Assembly: GCA_021527695.1 (NCBI GenBank)
Contig: JAKFAO010000003.1
Span: forward strand, 1,488,001-1,552,000
Direction: 5' to 3'
Length of the DNA: 64,000 nt
Source: Naematelia aurantialba
Taxonomy: Eukaryota; Basidiomycota; Tremellomycetes; Tremellales; Naemateliaceae
The position numbers and the translations under genes are program-made. Below, in pieces: positions 23,033 to 35,738 of the stretch. Numbering within the stretch: position 1 is the stretch's first letter; the number at the start of each line of letters is the position of its first letter. Below the pieces are notes generated by a model. That model saw nothing but the letters and a program-made list of their open reading frames with translations. It did not search any database and was not told the origin of the DNA.

Positions 23033-23588
23033 ACATCAGCAACCAACACGCCATCGGACTTGGGGACAACCACTCGAAAGCATTCAACTCTCTTTCAGTG
23101 ACGACCGCTGCCTAGCAATATTTAGATGGGGTTCTGCTACACTGGTGGAGGGCCATGCGTATAGTGACTCTCAGGCATTCCGTTGTCGCGTCGAGTATGA
23201 CAAGGCTTTCACTCAGGATTCTTTATGTGTCCGATGTTATGTGTCTATAGACAGTACCAGCGACTGCATTGGGAGATCACAGCATGTAGGTATGATTCGC
23301 CACTTGGACTGGCGCTACAGCATTCGCCGATCTCACCTTTTCGACTGCTGTGGCCGTGGTTCAGTCGCGACCGAGGCTACCTTTCAGGACACCTTGCCCT
23401 TGAAACAAGTCGCACTTCGACATAGCGTGAACAAACACCGCCTCTTTCTCTACTATATGGTCTGCTCATGCGCAGTGAAGCCCGGCATTCTAGATTACCA
23501 ACCTCAGAGAAGCCGGAACCCTCTTGCCACTTGCGTCGTTCACTGCACGACCCATATATCTCCAGATCTATACATACAAACCTTCACA
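23033..23588. other. Intergenic within island 2
   Basis: 556 bp. Plus-strand frames are open on several stretches but show no family feature, and no ATG or splice model could be supported. It probably contains the promoter of the next short gene. Confidence 0.4.
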
Positions 23589-24014
23589 ATGGACAGCACT
23601 CTCGACCCTCAGGAAACCCAGTCTATTCAGCTCTCCTCGTCGGAATCAAAAGGTTCCGAAACAGAACCGACGTGGGAAGTGGTCGAACCTGAGCACTCGA
23701 GCACGTCTCATGCTGCATACAACTATCCAGGATCAGAAGTGTCCACCCCATCCGGCCATCCATCTTTCCTCTGTCCATCGGGTTGGCCGTTTGTCTATCG
23801 AGGTCGGCATGATGAGCACGAGAGAGGCAAACAGCCCTACAAGGGCGACATTGATGATCGGCTGAGCGAAACGAGTTCGAACCTCACCAGCAGTCCAGAA
23901 AGCCACACTCAAAGGCCTTGTTCGAAAACGCAGGAAAGCTCTTCGAGCGCTGCGTCCACCGGACAGGCTGAGTCCCGGGGACGGTCGAGAGCTCGAAGCC
24001 CTAGACGATCTTGA
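23589..24014 (+). CDS. Orphan short disordered Ser-rich protein
   Basis: Single ORF of 141 aa from ATG 23589 (MDSTLDPQETQSIQLSSS). The first half is acidic and Ser/Thr-rich with 'TWEVVEPEHSSTSHAAYN'. A short aromatic core, 'FLCPSGWPFVYRGRH', follows, then a Ser-rich stretch and an SR-like basic end, 'SRGRSRARSPRRS'. It has no module of its own and sits between module genes F and H on the same strand, like the disordered ORFs at 6309 and 19257. No function can be inferred. Confidence 0.45.
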   Translation: MDSTLDPQETQSIQLSSSESKGSETEPTWEVVEPEHSSTSHAAYNYPGSEVSTPSGHPSFLCPSGWPFVYRGRHDEHERGKQPYKGDIDDRLSETSSNLTSSPESHTQRPCSKTQESSSSAASTGQAESRGRSRARSPRRS

Positions 24015-24614
24015 TGGGTATTGCTGTTCAGAGACTTATCTTGTCCTTTCTTGAGCCCCATCATACTATGCACGTCCGTGCGTAATGCAATAGTCAGATG
24101 GGTGCTTCGGGTATTGCGTTCCACTACGAGCCAGAGTCAGCAGAGACCAGGTCTTTTGAGTGCTTCTGCGAACCGAAGCCGACTGAATGGCCAATGTTCA
24201 GACGTAGGAACCGCTGAGCGCTTCTTACGCACAGCGTTACGTCGCAGGAAGGCCACCGGCCATGTCGACACAGACCGTCGGGGTATACAAGGGCATCCCC
24301 GGTGCTATTGAGCCTTCTGTTGGGCTTAGTATTAGAGCTGAGTAACGCTCGAGCACGGGCTTTGGTCAGTCCCCGCGGTCCGTGCTTGCCTTCATCAGAC
24401 GCCAAGACGGGCGGCCGCCTGCTGCGACCACTCCGCCTCTCCTTTGATACCATCCTGACCCGGGGAGCTATCCGCTCACGTAACCTTGGTCCCCGACCGA
24501 CAGACTGTGTTGGTGGTCATCCTCATGCATTTTCCAGCTTACACTCCTCAATCTGCTCAACAGCCCAAAGTATCAATAACATTAACTGCTAGCCTTCACT
24601 CTGCGCGTACGAAG
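24015..24614. other. Intergenic within island 2
   Basis: 600 bp without a supported gene. ORFs on both strands near 24124-24450 overlap each other and show no pattern. The last 100 bp are the likely leader of gene H. Confidence 0.4.
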
Positions 24615-25286
24615 ATGGCACAAAAGGGACCGACCTCAGCGCAATACTCGCCCTGCCAGTCGTTCATTTCGGAGGGAATTGTGATGCAAGCTGATGACGG
24701 CCAGACTCAAGTATCTCGGGTAAAGAGTGGCTCTGAGATGACACGGACTGCGCAAGATTTCTGGGAAGCAAATGAATCTCTGAACGTGCAGCACTATCCA
24801 GCCGGCCGGACCATGGTTCTCTTTGACCACACCGACGCCGATGGCAACGTCCTTGTGGACGCCCGTACCTTGACGACACTCTTTAGCAAGATTCTGACGC
24901 AGTTCTATCCGGACCCTAGTAGCGAGCCCAGCGGAAAACTCCTGGCATTGCTCCGGGTATATTTGGGGACGTGCAGCGAGTCCGATGCCAGGGATATGGA
25001 AGATTACTGCCGCACGCATAATCCACCTTGGAGGTCGATATACGTGACCGAGAGTGGCAAACACGCTGTAGACACAACCAGGCAGACAGAGGCCTCTGGA
25101 TATACAAAGAGGCTGACAGAGGCTGACGGGCACGTGAAGGACGTCGACGAGGTGGAGTACGTGGTGGACGACGATGAGGATCCTTCCGAGCAGCTGCAAA
25201 GGCTACTGACATGCATGGGAATGGACAAGCCAAATGAAACTGCACGGGGATCGGATAAACACCGTGATGTCTGGCCATGGGGGTGA
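24615..25286 (+). CDS. Orphan-family protein H: clear module with YC..PPW signature
   Basis: ORF of 223 aa from ATG 24615 (MAQKGPTSAQYSPCQSF); an in-frame upstream extension lacks support. After a polar leader come strand-like 'PAGRTMVLFDHTDADGNVL', helix 'ARTLTTLFSKILTQF', helix 'LLALLRVYLGTCSESDARDM' and then 'EDYCRTHNPPWRSIYV'. This last block aligns closely with protein I ('ASYCKVRKPWWRNTAHKVYV'). A charged C-terminal part follows with 'VDEVEYVVDDDEDPSEQL'. The real C-terminus may be longer: another frame at 25291-25416 reads 'LPPPEEMRRHLAVYIL' and 'PHAWAEYEAIKQDTL', which looks like another module and could be joined by an intron I cannot fix. Function unknown. Confidence 0.6.
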   Translation: MAQKGPTSAQYSPCQSFISEGIVMQADDGQTQVSRVKSGSEMTRTAQDFWEANESLNVQHYPAGRTMVLFDHTDADGNVLVDARTLTTLFSKILTQFYPDPSSEPSGKLLALLRVYLGTCSESDARDMEDYCRTHNPPWRSIYVTESGKHAVDTTRQTEASGYTKRLTEADGHVKDVDEVEYVVDDDEDPSEQLQRLLTCMGMDKPNETARGSDKHRDVWPWG

Positions 25287-26720
25287 TACAGGCAGGAGGG
25301 GCCAGGGTCTGCCGCCTCCAGAGGAGATGCGTCGTCACCTCGCCGTGTATATCCTCCCTAAAGATGTTCCACATGCATGGGCAGAATATGAGGCAATCAA
25401 GCAAGACACTCTGTGACGGTGCGACGGGGCAGCCCATGGAGAGCAGTGGGTGGCAACAAGCACCCTGCTGTGCAGTGAATCTCCTTTTGGGCCGATTTCC
25501 CAGTCCGATCGGCCTTTGCTCTTCCGTGTGGGTAACTATGCCCCACGGAATTTGCGCATTTGCTCCCCGCCTTCGATACCAGCTGTAGCGCGTTGGGCAG
25601 GGCACCCCAACACGGTCGCCCACGCCAAAAGCCGCATGGTTCTGAAGACCCTTACCTTGATTCGGCCATCCCTTCATAACCATATGCCCATCCTTTCTGG
25701 TCCAACGGCGGAAGAACCGGTGCATCACTGAAAGAGTCTGTGGCGGGATTGCAACCGTTGCGTACTCTGCCTTCTATGAGGAAGATCACCTATCCAAAGA
25801 CGCCTGGTTCGTCTGTTTCGCCACTTAGCCCACTTTGAATATCCAGACGAGGTCTCGGCCGGATCTTAACTCAGAAGCAGAAGACTTGCTAACCATGGTC
25901 GTTGAAGAACCCGATAGTACCATTATCGGGCATTCTGCTGAAGAGACCAAGAGTGTCATTACAGAGCTGAAAAAGCTCAAGAGCGCCTTACTGGACCACA
26001 TTTTCGCCGACGTCTCTACAGCTGCATCGCAGGCATCCTGTACGGGCGCGATGAAGAATTCTGCATGAGTTTTGACTAGTGCTGCAGGAAGACGTACGCG
26101 TCTTGGAAAGAAGCATGGGAGGATGCATGGAGGACCAAGAGAGATGACGATCAGACTTCTCAGCAACCTTTCATCGAGCTGCAGCTTCAGGGTGGAGCAA
26201 GATCAAGGCACACGGCCTTCGATATTCTTGAGGCTCCAGTCCCCTCTGCTCCCAGACATTCCACCAGGACACGTTAATCATGAACGACCAGAACATGTCT
26301 GTTCAGGGGACCCTTCCCACTTTGAACCTCTTGACCTCAGATGGGAGAACCTACAATATCTCCGATATGGCGAAACTGCAAACAAAGGCAAACATTTCAG
26401 CTCGATAGAGAGGCTTGGTTGCAAGTGTTCAGCATTTTATGTGACTGTGTATCCAATACCATCTGTTGTGTTATCTCTTCGCCCCCATCAATCGCTACAA
26501 GAATCGCCATCCAGCACAGGCGCGTGGTTTCCTTGCCAAGGACGTTTCTTCCGTAACCGGCAATGCCTCCTTCCTCGATATGTCATCCTTGTATCGGTCG
26601 GAGTACAAAAGTCGGAGTAGAACTCCATTGCCGCAGAGAGGATATGTGCGGGATTCCCACTTTCCGTCGTTCGAGTCTCGACATATCTTGATACCAAGGG
26701 TCTCGCCTTACCAGCTCCTC
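25287..26720 (+). other. Gap in island 2 with unplaced exon-like fragments
   Basis: About 1.4 kb. Exon-like plus-strand pieces: 25291-25416 (possible continuation of H); 25450-25731 with 'SQSDRPLLFRVGNYAPRNL'; 25894-26068 from an ATG with 'EETKSVITELKKLKSALLDH'; 26280-26405 from ATG 26280 with 'LLTSDGRTYNISDMAKLQ'; and another frame at 26341-26556 with 'DREAWLQVFSILCDCVSN'. They look like strand and helix parts of the island family in broken or intron-separated frames. They may form one or two further genes or decayed copies. No model is phase-consistent enough to annotate. Confidence 0.35.
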
Positions 26721-27653
26721 ATGGCTGACGAAGCAACATCTCCACCATCACCGCTAGGTTCAGCAACCTCAACGATCATAGCGCTCGAGCTTGATGAGAC
26801 AGTCGACGATGAGACGCTGTGGCGGCTGAGGAGAGGCGGTCACAACTCCCTCTCTGAGGCTGACATTACACACAATGGGACAACTACTCCAGGTCCCAAC
26901 TCACGGTCTGGCACAGAGCACGACCATCCTCACTGCGCACATTCATGGCTACTCGGACCCCTGGTTTCATGCGGCACCATCGCATCACAAATCCAAATCG
27001 GGCAGACACGTCCCGAAGACGAGGCACTAGTCAGTTTGCTCTTTAGTGATCTGGACCCCAACGGCTGGTCGGAGCAAAATGACTCTGATCCGTTTGAGCC
27101 CGACTGCGAAACCCTCTCAGACGACCTTGACGAAGGTGACAGCATGTCCTGCGGTGCGGAAAGTGAGGGTGACAGGGTGCCTTGGGATGCTGAGGAAGAA
27201 GATGGGGGCTGTATTCAACTCGACGTGATGCCAAGCTACCTGACCGAACGCTCGCTCCGATGTGCAGAGACCCTCAACGGTGTCTGGCACTCCTGCATCC
27301 GACGTCCGGAAGAATTCAGGCCTTGCGGACAGTTCGCGCTCATTGACATGTGGACGTCATATTTCTGGGGCCTGGTTGAATTCCAAACAACTGCCGTACC
27401 CATCCTCGACCTGTTCGCATTGCACGCCGATGATGAGGATATCGAGTCGATGCAGGAATACATCAGTTCCTCTGAGGAGAGACAGCCGGTTCTGGCTCGA
27501 AGCTGGAACATCGTAAAAGACAAGAGGCACATAGAGTTGATCCAGGACACCCACGGGAAGGCGGAACCTGACTCTTGTGGTCACAAACTGACAGGTACTG
27601 CCTTTGATACGAGTCCAAGTCCACGGACAATGGCAGTTGAAGGAGATGGATGA
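26721..27653 (+). CDS. Orphan-family protein J: acidic N-terminus plus module
   Basis: ORF of 310 aa from ATG 26721 (MADEATSPPSPLGSATS); the in-frame stretch before it has no supported start. Residues 1 to about 160 are polar and strongly acidic, with 'SDPFEPDCETLSDDLDEGDS' and 'VPWDAEEEDGG'. The folded part follows: 'TERSLRCAETLNGVWHS', 'CGQFALIDMWTSYFWGLVEF', 'VPILDLFALHADDEDIESMQ', 'EYISSSEERQPVLARSWNIV'. The final two blocks align well with protein D ('IADTF..PEDHIAIYNFV..SPVWW') and with H and I. Aromatic content in the core (Trp, Tyr, Phe) suggests a genuine globular domain. Function unknown. Confidence 0.6.
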   Translation: MADEATSPPSPLGSATSTIIALELDETVDDETLWRLRRGGHNSLSEADITHNGTTTPGPNSRSGTEHDHPHCAHSWLLGPLVSCGTIASQIQIGQTRPEDEALVSLLFSDLDPNGWSEQNDSDPFEPDCETLSDDLDEGDSMSCGAESEGDRVPWDAEEEDGGCIQLDVMPSYLTERSLRCAETLNGVWHSCIRRPEEFRPCGQFALIDMWTSYFWGLVEFQTTAVPILDLFALHADDEDIESMQEYISSSEERQPVLARSWNIVKDKRHIELIQDTHGKAEPDSCGHKLTGTAFDTSPSPRTMAVEGDG

Positions 27654-28190
27654 CTTTACTGTGAATAGTCTCGTAAAAATTGGTACCGTACATGCTAGAG
27701 ACGAAGGTGCAACAATCAAGTTTCACTGAGGCAATACAAAGGCCCATGGTTCGTCTGCGTCTTCTTTCCGTGTAAAGTCTGCATGTTCTGCAAGTGCTTC
27801 GGCTGTGGGACACGGGTCTTAGCGCTCGACGATCAAAGGTCATCCTCTCTCGGCAGAGACGCCTTCACCAGGATTTCTCAGTGTGATGCGTGCCGTCGGA
27901 AGGCAGTCTTGACAATATCGGCTCCCCACTATCGAAGCGGCAGACCTGAAGCGTCGCAAGCACCACCGCAACGCAATTCCCGAGTGCCATCCATTCGTTT
28001 ATCCGTAAGTTCCTCTGCCTTCGATTGTTGCTCATCAGTCGTGTGCTAACTCACAGCTTACGCTTCTCAACTTAGCACAGCATTTGGAGTTCAAGCATGT
28101 TAAGCGACCTTCTGGGACATCATTGAAAGGCAAACAGGCCCCGACCTTGCACTGTTGCCACTGGCCAACCACCCGGTAACTGTCCCTACA
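27654..28190. other. Intergenic within island 2
   Basis: 537 bp. A plus-strand ORF at 27783-28049 has Cys-x-Cys and 'CDACRRK' but lacks the remaining cysteines of a zinc cluster. No gene is supported. Confidence 0.4.
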
Positions 28191-29038
28191 ATGTATACGT
28201 CAAAGAACCCAAAGCCTCCAGAGTCATCAAGGGCACTGAGCTCTTTGAAGAGAGCGACGAGAGTCCGTATGAAACTGTCCTTGTCGGTCACCTTCGAAGA
28301 GCGCCCCACGATCATTACCGAAGACTCACACTCTACGCATACATTAATGCCTAGGACCATTAACCTGATGTACAGTCACCACATTGGCTCCGACCGCGCT
28401 GAGGCGTCACGCAAGCTGAGTGCGTTGTATGAGAACGCGACGAAAGGAGACTATCAGAGACTTGCTTCTTACTGCAAGGTGCGCAAGCCTTGGTGGCGAA
28501 ACACAGCGCACAAGGTCTACGTCCGATCTGCCCAGTTCAACGTCACCAGCTGTTTATCAAGGGAGGACCACTGGGGCATCGGAGCGGAACCTTCTGGCGA
28601 CAGCTACCTGCTTAGTCGAAAGCGGTCCGGTCGGCCGGACAATAGGCGCTCAAATTCCAACTGGTCCGTGCTTGAGCGTTCTGTATCGACGCCGTGTACA
28701 TTCTCCATCGTACGATCATACCACTTGACAGGGACCACGAGAAGCCGAGCATCATATTGAACATAGAAAGACCCGTGAAAGTGGTCTCCTGGGACGGCAG
28801 ACGAGACGCAGACTCTGACTGCCACAACTTCTATGCTGAGTTTGAATCTTTCAACACCGACCTGACCGTCTATCAGGGAGACTGCCCGGTATTCCATTCA
28901 CACGTGGACGCAGAGAGCATGGCCACCATTCCGAACCGGATAGTGCCAGATGAGAGCCAGGGATGCCGAGTGGTTTGGACAACAGGTCTCGCGGAATCTA
29001 CCAATCGAAAGATGAATGATGTAAACCATGTGATCTGA
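28191..29038 (+). CDS. Orphan-family protein I, probably two exons
   Basis: ATG 28191 (MYTSKNPKPPESSRALSS) opens a frame to 28760: strand 'MKLSLSVTFEERPTIITED', helix 'PRTINLMYSHHIGSDRAEA', 'RKLSALYENATKGDYQRL', 'ASYCKVRKPWWRNTAHKVYV'. The YC..PxW block matches H. A second frame then continues to 29038 without its own usable ATG: 'EKPSIILNIERPVKVVSWD', 'DCHNFYAEFESFNTDLTVY', 'QGDCPVFHSHVDAESM'. It is therefore probably a second exon, although no convincing splice pair was found; a frameshift is the alternative. The end lies about 170 bp from the convergent uL1m gene. Function unknown. Confidence 0.5.
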
Positions 29039-29207
29039 GGAACACCAGGAGAGTATTCTGAGGGGCTACTCGATCTATCATTGCGTGGCAAGCAGAAGGA
29101 CAGGGACATCTTCGCTTCGTGCTGCGAGAAAGAACAGCCGTCTGGAGACTGATCTGGGATGGCTCCGTAACCCTTGATGAGGATGGTGAAGACGAGTAAA
29201 GAGGACA

Positions 29208-30512
29208 TCACAAATCAGGCATGCTGAATACATCGCGGTACTCTAAGCTCTGTCTCTGAGTCTGATGGTAGGTCCCCATGTGCTCTGAAGTGATGCAGGA
29301 ATGTTTAAAGTTGCTGGAAGAGGCCCATCCCATCAGCCTCTCACATGTTGGAGCACGTCGTAACTCACCAGTCTTCGACTTCCCATGTAGTACGGCGGAT
29401 ACGATACTTTGTTCGTCTGTGTTCTTACGAAGATCGATTTGAGATTGCTTAGCCTCACGCACAGAACTGAGGAAGGCGCGGACGTTGGCGACCACTACTT
29501 CGATTGACTGGTTTGGCTGGCCAACACCATCAGCCACGACCAAAGGGCGTCCTGAAGGAACTCACGCGGCCAATGACAATATCGACAGTCCCGCTGTCAT
29601 CTGCTCTCCAGTCCAGGCCGCCCTTGGCGTCCCGAATGAAATTCACCAACTGCTCACCGGTTCCCACAAGCCCACGACGAGCGGTCGGCATGAGACCCTT
29701 GCGACCTAGGAACCGAGCAAGGGAAGAAGTGACAGCGCCGATCATCGCCGTACTACACAGGACTTTATTGGGCTCAATCTCCCCTTCCAGCAACTGAGTG
29801 AACAGCTCGACACCACCGACGTAATCGACGCCTGCAGCTTGTGCCAGGCGAAAATCGGCGGAGTCGGGCGAAGCAAAGACAAGAATCTTGTCCGCACTAG
29901 AGCGGAAATCTACCGGCAAGACGACACGACCTCGCAGAGGCGCAATATGGACTTTCTTCTTGTTCTTCGCGCGATCGGCCTGTGTGTCGACTATAAGCTT
30001 GTAGGACGAGAACGGACGAGTGATCTCAACAGCCTGATAATATCAGTACGAAACTCATGGCATCACGCCTGTGAAAGAGCCGACGGAGCTCATATCCTAA
30101 GATCGACTCACCCGTAACACTCGAGCTGCTTCGGCAATGTTCAAAGGCGGGTCATTGGCCAGATCATACAGCTTCTTTGCAGATGCACTAGCGTTCGCTC
30201 GGCGCTTCGCCAGCTCAGCCACTCGGTTGTGGCGTTCGCCAATGGTCATGCGGTTTCGCAGTAGAGTGGGTGCCGTGGAGAATGAAGAGGTGGACTAATC
30301 ACCAGAATAACAGTCATGGTAGCGACAAGACCGACGGGGAAGAAAGAAGAAAGGCCGGCGAGCAAGGTGGGAGAACAGTAGAGTGATGGTCGAAGAGGAG
30401 CAGTCGGATGAATTAGCGGTAACCAGCTTTGAGAGTAGGTTAAGAGACATACAGCATTGGGTATCCGCTTGATAGTAGCACGTATCACAGTTGTGGAGCT
30501 TGTGCCGATCAT
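29208..30512 (-). CDS. Mitochondrial large-subunit ribosomal protein uL1m
   Basis: Bacterial-type L1 of the mitochondrial ribosome (MRPL1 family). It binds 23S-type rRNA at the L1 stalk. Five exons all in phase: 30512-30453, 30294-30112, 30033-29566, 29516-29369 and 29284-29208, total 936 nt, 311 aa. The N-terminus (MIGTSSTTVIRATIKRIPNA, then 'FSTAPTLLRNRMT') is basic, Ser/Thr-rich and lacks acids, fitting a mitochondrial presequence. The L1 core shows 'AAGVDYVGGVELFTQLLEG', 'SLARFLGRKGLMPTARRG', 'DWRADDSGTVDIVIGR' and 'VVVANVRAFLSSVREA'. The usual GLMP-x-x-x-x-GT loop reads GLMPTARRGLVG. The gene is convergent with the last gene of island 2. Confidence 0.9.
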
Positions 30513-30588
30513 ATTGCCTGCAACTTCGATATACAACGTCCGGAGACTCCCGCTGCGAATTTCGTCTACGCTGTCTTTGGACTATACT

Positions 30589-30960
30589 CTATGGTGGAGG
30601 TGGCGCGATATTCTGGCGTGCTGAAGGAGCGTTGGTAGCTGTCCCCGCGCCTGTGCTCTTGCTTTGCTTGATCCCCCTGGCCTTGTCTAGTTCCTCCTTG
30701 GACCGCTTCTGCCACTTGTCGAACCGCCTCTGCAAGTGTCGGACAAGTTTGCCCCGTTGGTAAAAGTACTCTTCAAATGCGTTACGCTTGTTGGCTTTCT
30801 TTTGCCTGCGATCCTGGCCGTCCTTTCCTCTTTTGTGGCGCGACGAGGACGACTCGGCCGTGGTCGTGGTGCTGCTGGAAGCTGGGCTGGGAGGAGATGG
30901 GATCGTCTGCCAGGAAGAATCCGACGTCGAACTGTCCGTCGCTTTAGCCTGTCGTGGCAT
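30589..30960 (-). CDS. Small basic Ser-rich hypothetical protein
   Basis: ORF of 123 aa from ATG 30960 (MPRQAKATDSSTSDSSW) to a stop at 30589, about 80 bp upstream of the uL1m start on the same strand. A Ser/Thr/Pro-rich start is followed by a strongly basic helical block, 'DGQDRRQKKANKRNAFEEYF' and 'YQRGKLVRHLQRRFDKWQKR', then a polar tail. The block could be a nucleic-acid-binding or coiled helix. No family recognised. The proximity and orientation make it a separate short gene rather than part of uL1m. Confidence 0.5.
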   Translation of the reverse strand: MPRQAKATDSSTSDSSWQTIPSPPSPASSSTTTTAESSSSRHKRGKDGQDRRQKKANKRNAFEEYFYQRGKLVRHLQRRFDKWQKRSKEELDKARGIKQSKSTGAGTATNAPSARQNIAPPPP

Positions 30961-31511
30961 TTCGCTACCCGTAATCAGTGTGACGAAGGGGCAAGAGGAA
31001 ATTGATAAGGGTTCAGTGCGGCAACGTCCCCCGCCAGACAGTGGGGCAGATAGAAAAAAGTGTCCCTCGCTCCCTCCTGCTCTCTGGTCCGTCATATATA
31101 TCTCTCTTTACGTCCTCTCTGTGTCCTCGTTCGCTACGCAGATCCAACTCACCTTTCAGTGCTCTCGCCTCTTTTGTTGAGAGGTTTTGCTAGCATTTTC
31201 GTCGTACAAAACGAAAAGCTCCTACGAACGTGTGAGTCACGGTCTCTGTGGGGGAACTTTGTCCTTCCTTTCTTCTTTCCTTCCTTCGTTTAGTGAGGAC
31301 AAGCTGAACATCGCCTTTGCATCTCTCGTTTGTACTACTACGTCGTTCATCACCTGCATCGACGTGCTCCACTGGCTCAACTGCCATCTACCCACCCGCA
31401 CTCAACTGAATGGCGTTCCAACTCGGATGGGCACCTCCGTCTCCTGCGCTCTTGGCAACCGAAATTTTGCCTAATGGGCACGGCCTCAGTCCCAGCAACT
31501 ACCCTACAGAT
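30961..31511 (+). promoter_or_regulatory. Divergent promoter region and 5' leader of pyruvate kinase
   Basis: Separates the minus-strand small gene from pyruvate kinase. It is CT-rich near 31090-31160 and 31262-31290 (repeated 'CTTTCTTCCTTCC'-like tracts), as expected for a highly expressed fungal glycolytic gene. An in-frame ATG at 31410 would add 34 residues. The region 31410-31511 ends with 'CCCTACAG', so part of it may be a leader intron. Confidence 0.5.
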
Positions 31512-33626
<2,115 letters not shown>

Positions 33627-34067
33627 AGCATTTTGGAGTGGATGCCAGAATATGGGTTGAATGCACGAGGCTCGTTGAATTGTTCATGACATAAGATTTG
33701 GCAATGATCATGAATCAAGGTGGACATACATGGCGAATGTGTCGAGTACGTTGTCAGAAATTGATGTGGATAACAACACTGCTTTGGCAATGGCAGTGGA
33801 CGGCTGCGGCGAAGAAGCAAGCGCCATTGCGTCATGGTGACTCGCCACTGCCTCGAAAACAAAAACACCAACGGAGTGTTTGAGCATTGTCCTTTGCATT
33901 CTCATCTCGTTCTTTTCATGTCGAGGTCCTTGGGAACAGACAAAGGAGACAACTTCAGCAGGGTCTACGAGGGTACTGCTACTACTGCTTGATCTGAATC
34001 AACGCCGGACCTCCCTCTCCCCCCGTTTCGACCGCGAACATTCTACTAGCGACTACTGTCTACCAAC
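33627..34067. other. Intergenic between pyruvate kinase and the DUF4112 gene
   Basis: 441 bp. The 3' flank of pyruvate kinase, then the presumed promoter of the next plus-strand gene. No gene is seen; minus-strand ORFs here are antisense shadows. Confidence 0.5.
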
Positions 34068-35406
34068 ATGTCGGCCATAGCGACGAAAGCGGCGCAGAAG
34101 TTGCTCCAGGGCAAAGCGGCGTCGTGGGCGCCTTCAGATCCGCATTACATCGAGGAGGTCGATCCGCGCACTGGCAAGATCAAGCGGAAAGAGGTGGGTC
34201 CCGAGTGATCACGCGACTCGCTGCCCTTGGGCGCAGTCTTGTCTTGTCATGTTCCCCCTCAACCCTTCCTTCCTACTATTCTCTCGCTGTATTTCACTTT
34301 GAGATATACTGCTGTGAATACTGGACCGGGGACCAAAGATGATACCTGAAGAGAGAGAGACATGACATGGAGCTGACGTATGGTGCTCTTGGTGCTCGTC
34401 TACTCTCTGCCTCTTGCTTTATCCCAATGCACCGTACACCCGACACCCGACACCCGACACATAGAGACCTATTCCAGCGGGACTGAGTAAAAGAGACCAG
34501 AAGGCTTTGAGGAAGATACGACGTCGCGCACACCGCCTTGACAAGGGCATGAACCTCTGTGGGTTCAGAGTGGGATACACCTTCTTCATCGGTAAGTCGG
34601 GTTTTTCACGACGCTTCCGACGCTTCCTATCCTTCCTATCGTCCCATCCTCCCTCTTCTCCTATTCGCCCTATCGAGAGGTACCCCACAAAGCCAGGGTT
34701 GTGCTCGAGCTGACGCGTCTAGGAATCGTGCCGGGCCTGGGAGACGTAGTGGACGCTACCCTCAATTACACGCTCATTGTGAAACCGGCAAGGAAGCTTG
34801 ATATCCCAGACGACCTGCTCCGGAAAATGCTATTCAACAATGCTGTGTCTGCTGGTCTGGGGTGAGCGTGCCCTCCCCCTTCAACTCTACCTGGGGCATG
34901 GACTTGACTGCCCTCTCGCTCTACTGGTCCTCCGTCGCCCCTTCCGCGGCGGGCACGGCCTTTGATACTGTTGCGAAGTGTTGGCTGACCGGCATAGGCT
35001 GGTTCCTGTCGTGGGCGACATTGGCCTGGCAGCTTGGAAAGCAAATTCCCGGAATGCCCATTTGTAAGTGTATTCCAGGCTGATCCATGCGTCCTCCCTC
35101 CCCCCCCTTCTCCCTCTTTCCTCCCTCCCCCCTTCTCCCTCCTTCCTCCCTCCTTTCTCCCCTCTTCCAGTCCCATTTGCCCCTTCTACGACGCGTACAA
35201 TGCTAATGCTGCACAGGCTGGAAGCATATCTCACAATACGAGGACAGGAACACCTCGCAGAGATTGGTCAGGGACCAAGCGCCATCACGGCAGCCACGGC
35301 AGAGGGCGCGCACCCCAATGAAGTGCGGAATGTCTTCAGTCCCGGGGCCGGAATGGACGGGGACGCGACACATGGGCAGAAGGGGAGAGCCAAGCACGGC
35401 AAGTAG
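34068..35406 (+). CDS. DUF4112 protein
   Basis: Five exons in phase from ATG 34068 (MSAIATKAAQKLLQGKAAS) to TAG 35406. Family signs: 'RTGKIKRKERPIPAGLSKRD', basic 'KALRKIRRRAHRLDKGMN', then the paired DUF4112 loops 'GIVPGLGDVVDATLNYTLIV' and 'GLGLVPVVGDIGLAAWKANS', followed by 'RNAHLLEAYLTIR'. The two Pro-x-x-Gly-Asp loops with hydrophobic surroundings suggest membrane association, as reported for fungal members. The tail is Gly-rich and polar. About 230 aa, usual for this family. Intron 1 contains repeated 'ACCCGAC' units; introns 2 and 4 are CT-rich. The molecular function of the family is not established. Confidence 0.88.
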
Positions 35407-35738
35407 AGAGCTGCGTGTCGGACGCGGGGGTGGGCAGCGGGCAATGGGCAATGTCGTCGGTGTCATGGAGCGTGGAGCGACTGTGAGAGCGGAGGAGGAG
35501 GTGCAGTGCGGTGGCCACCTCAGCTGTCGAAGAAGTGTTCTTGCCGAGGGCGAAAGTGTAGCCGTGCGAGGCGACCACAGACACATCAATCCAGCACACG
35601 ATGTTGTGGATATGTCATCATATGCATATGCCGACGAGTTTACATTGGAAGGCGTACACGCACACACTCGTCCGCGACGTGTCTTGATCGACGAGGTCGT
35701 TCACCCCCTCTTCTGAACGAAATCGAGCAGCGTTGCAT
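35407..35738. other. Intergenic between convergent genes
   Basis: 332 bp between the 3' ends of the DUF4112 gene and the nitrilase-family gene. ORFs on both strands overlap and show no pattern. Presumed terminator region of both genes. Confidence 0.5.

Noticed and set aside
27783..28049. Possible Zn2Cys6 cluster because of 'CDACRRK'
   Set aside because: Other cysteines and the following Lys-Cys-Asp are absent; no ATG in a sensible place.
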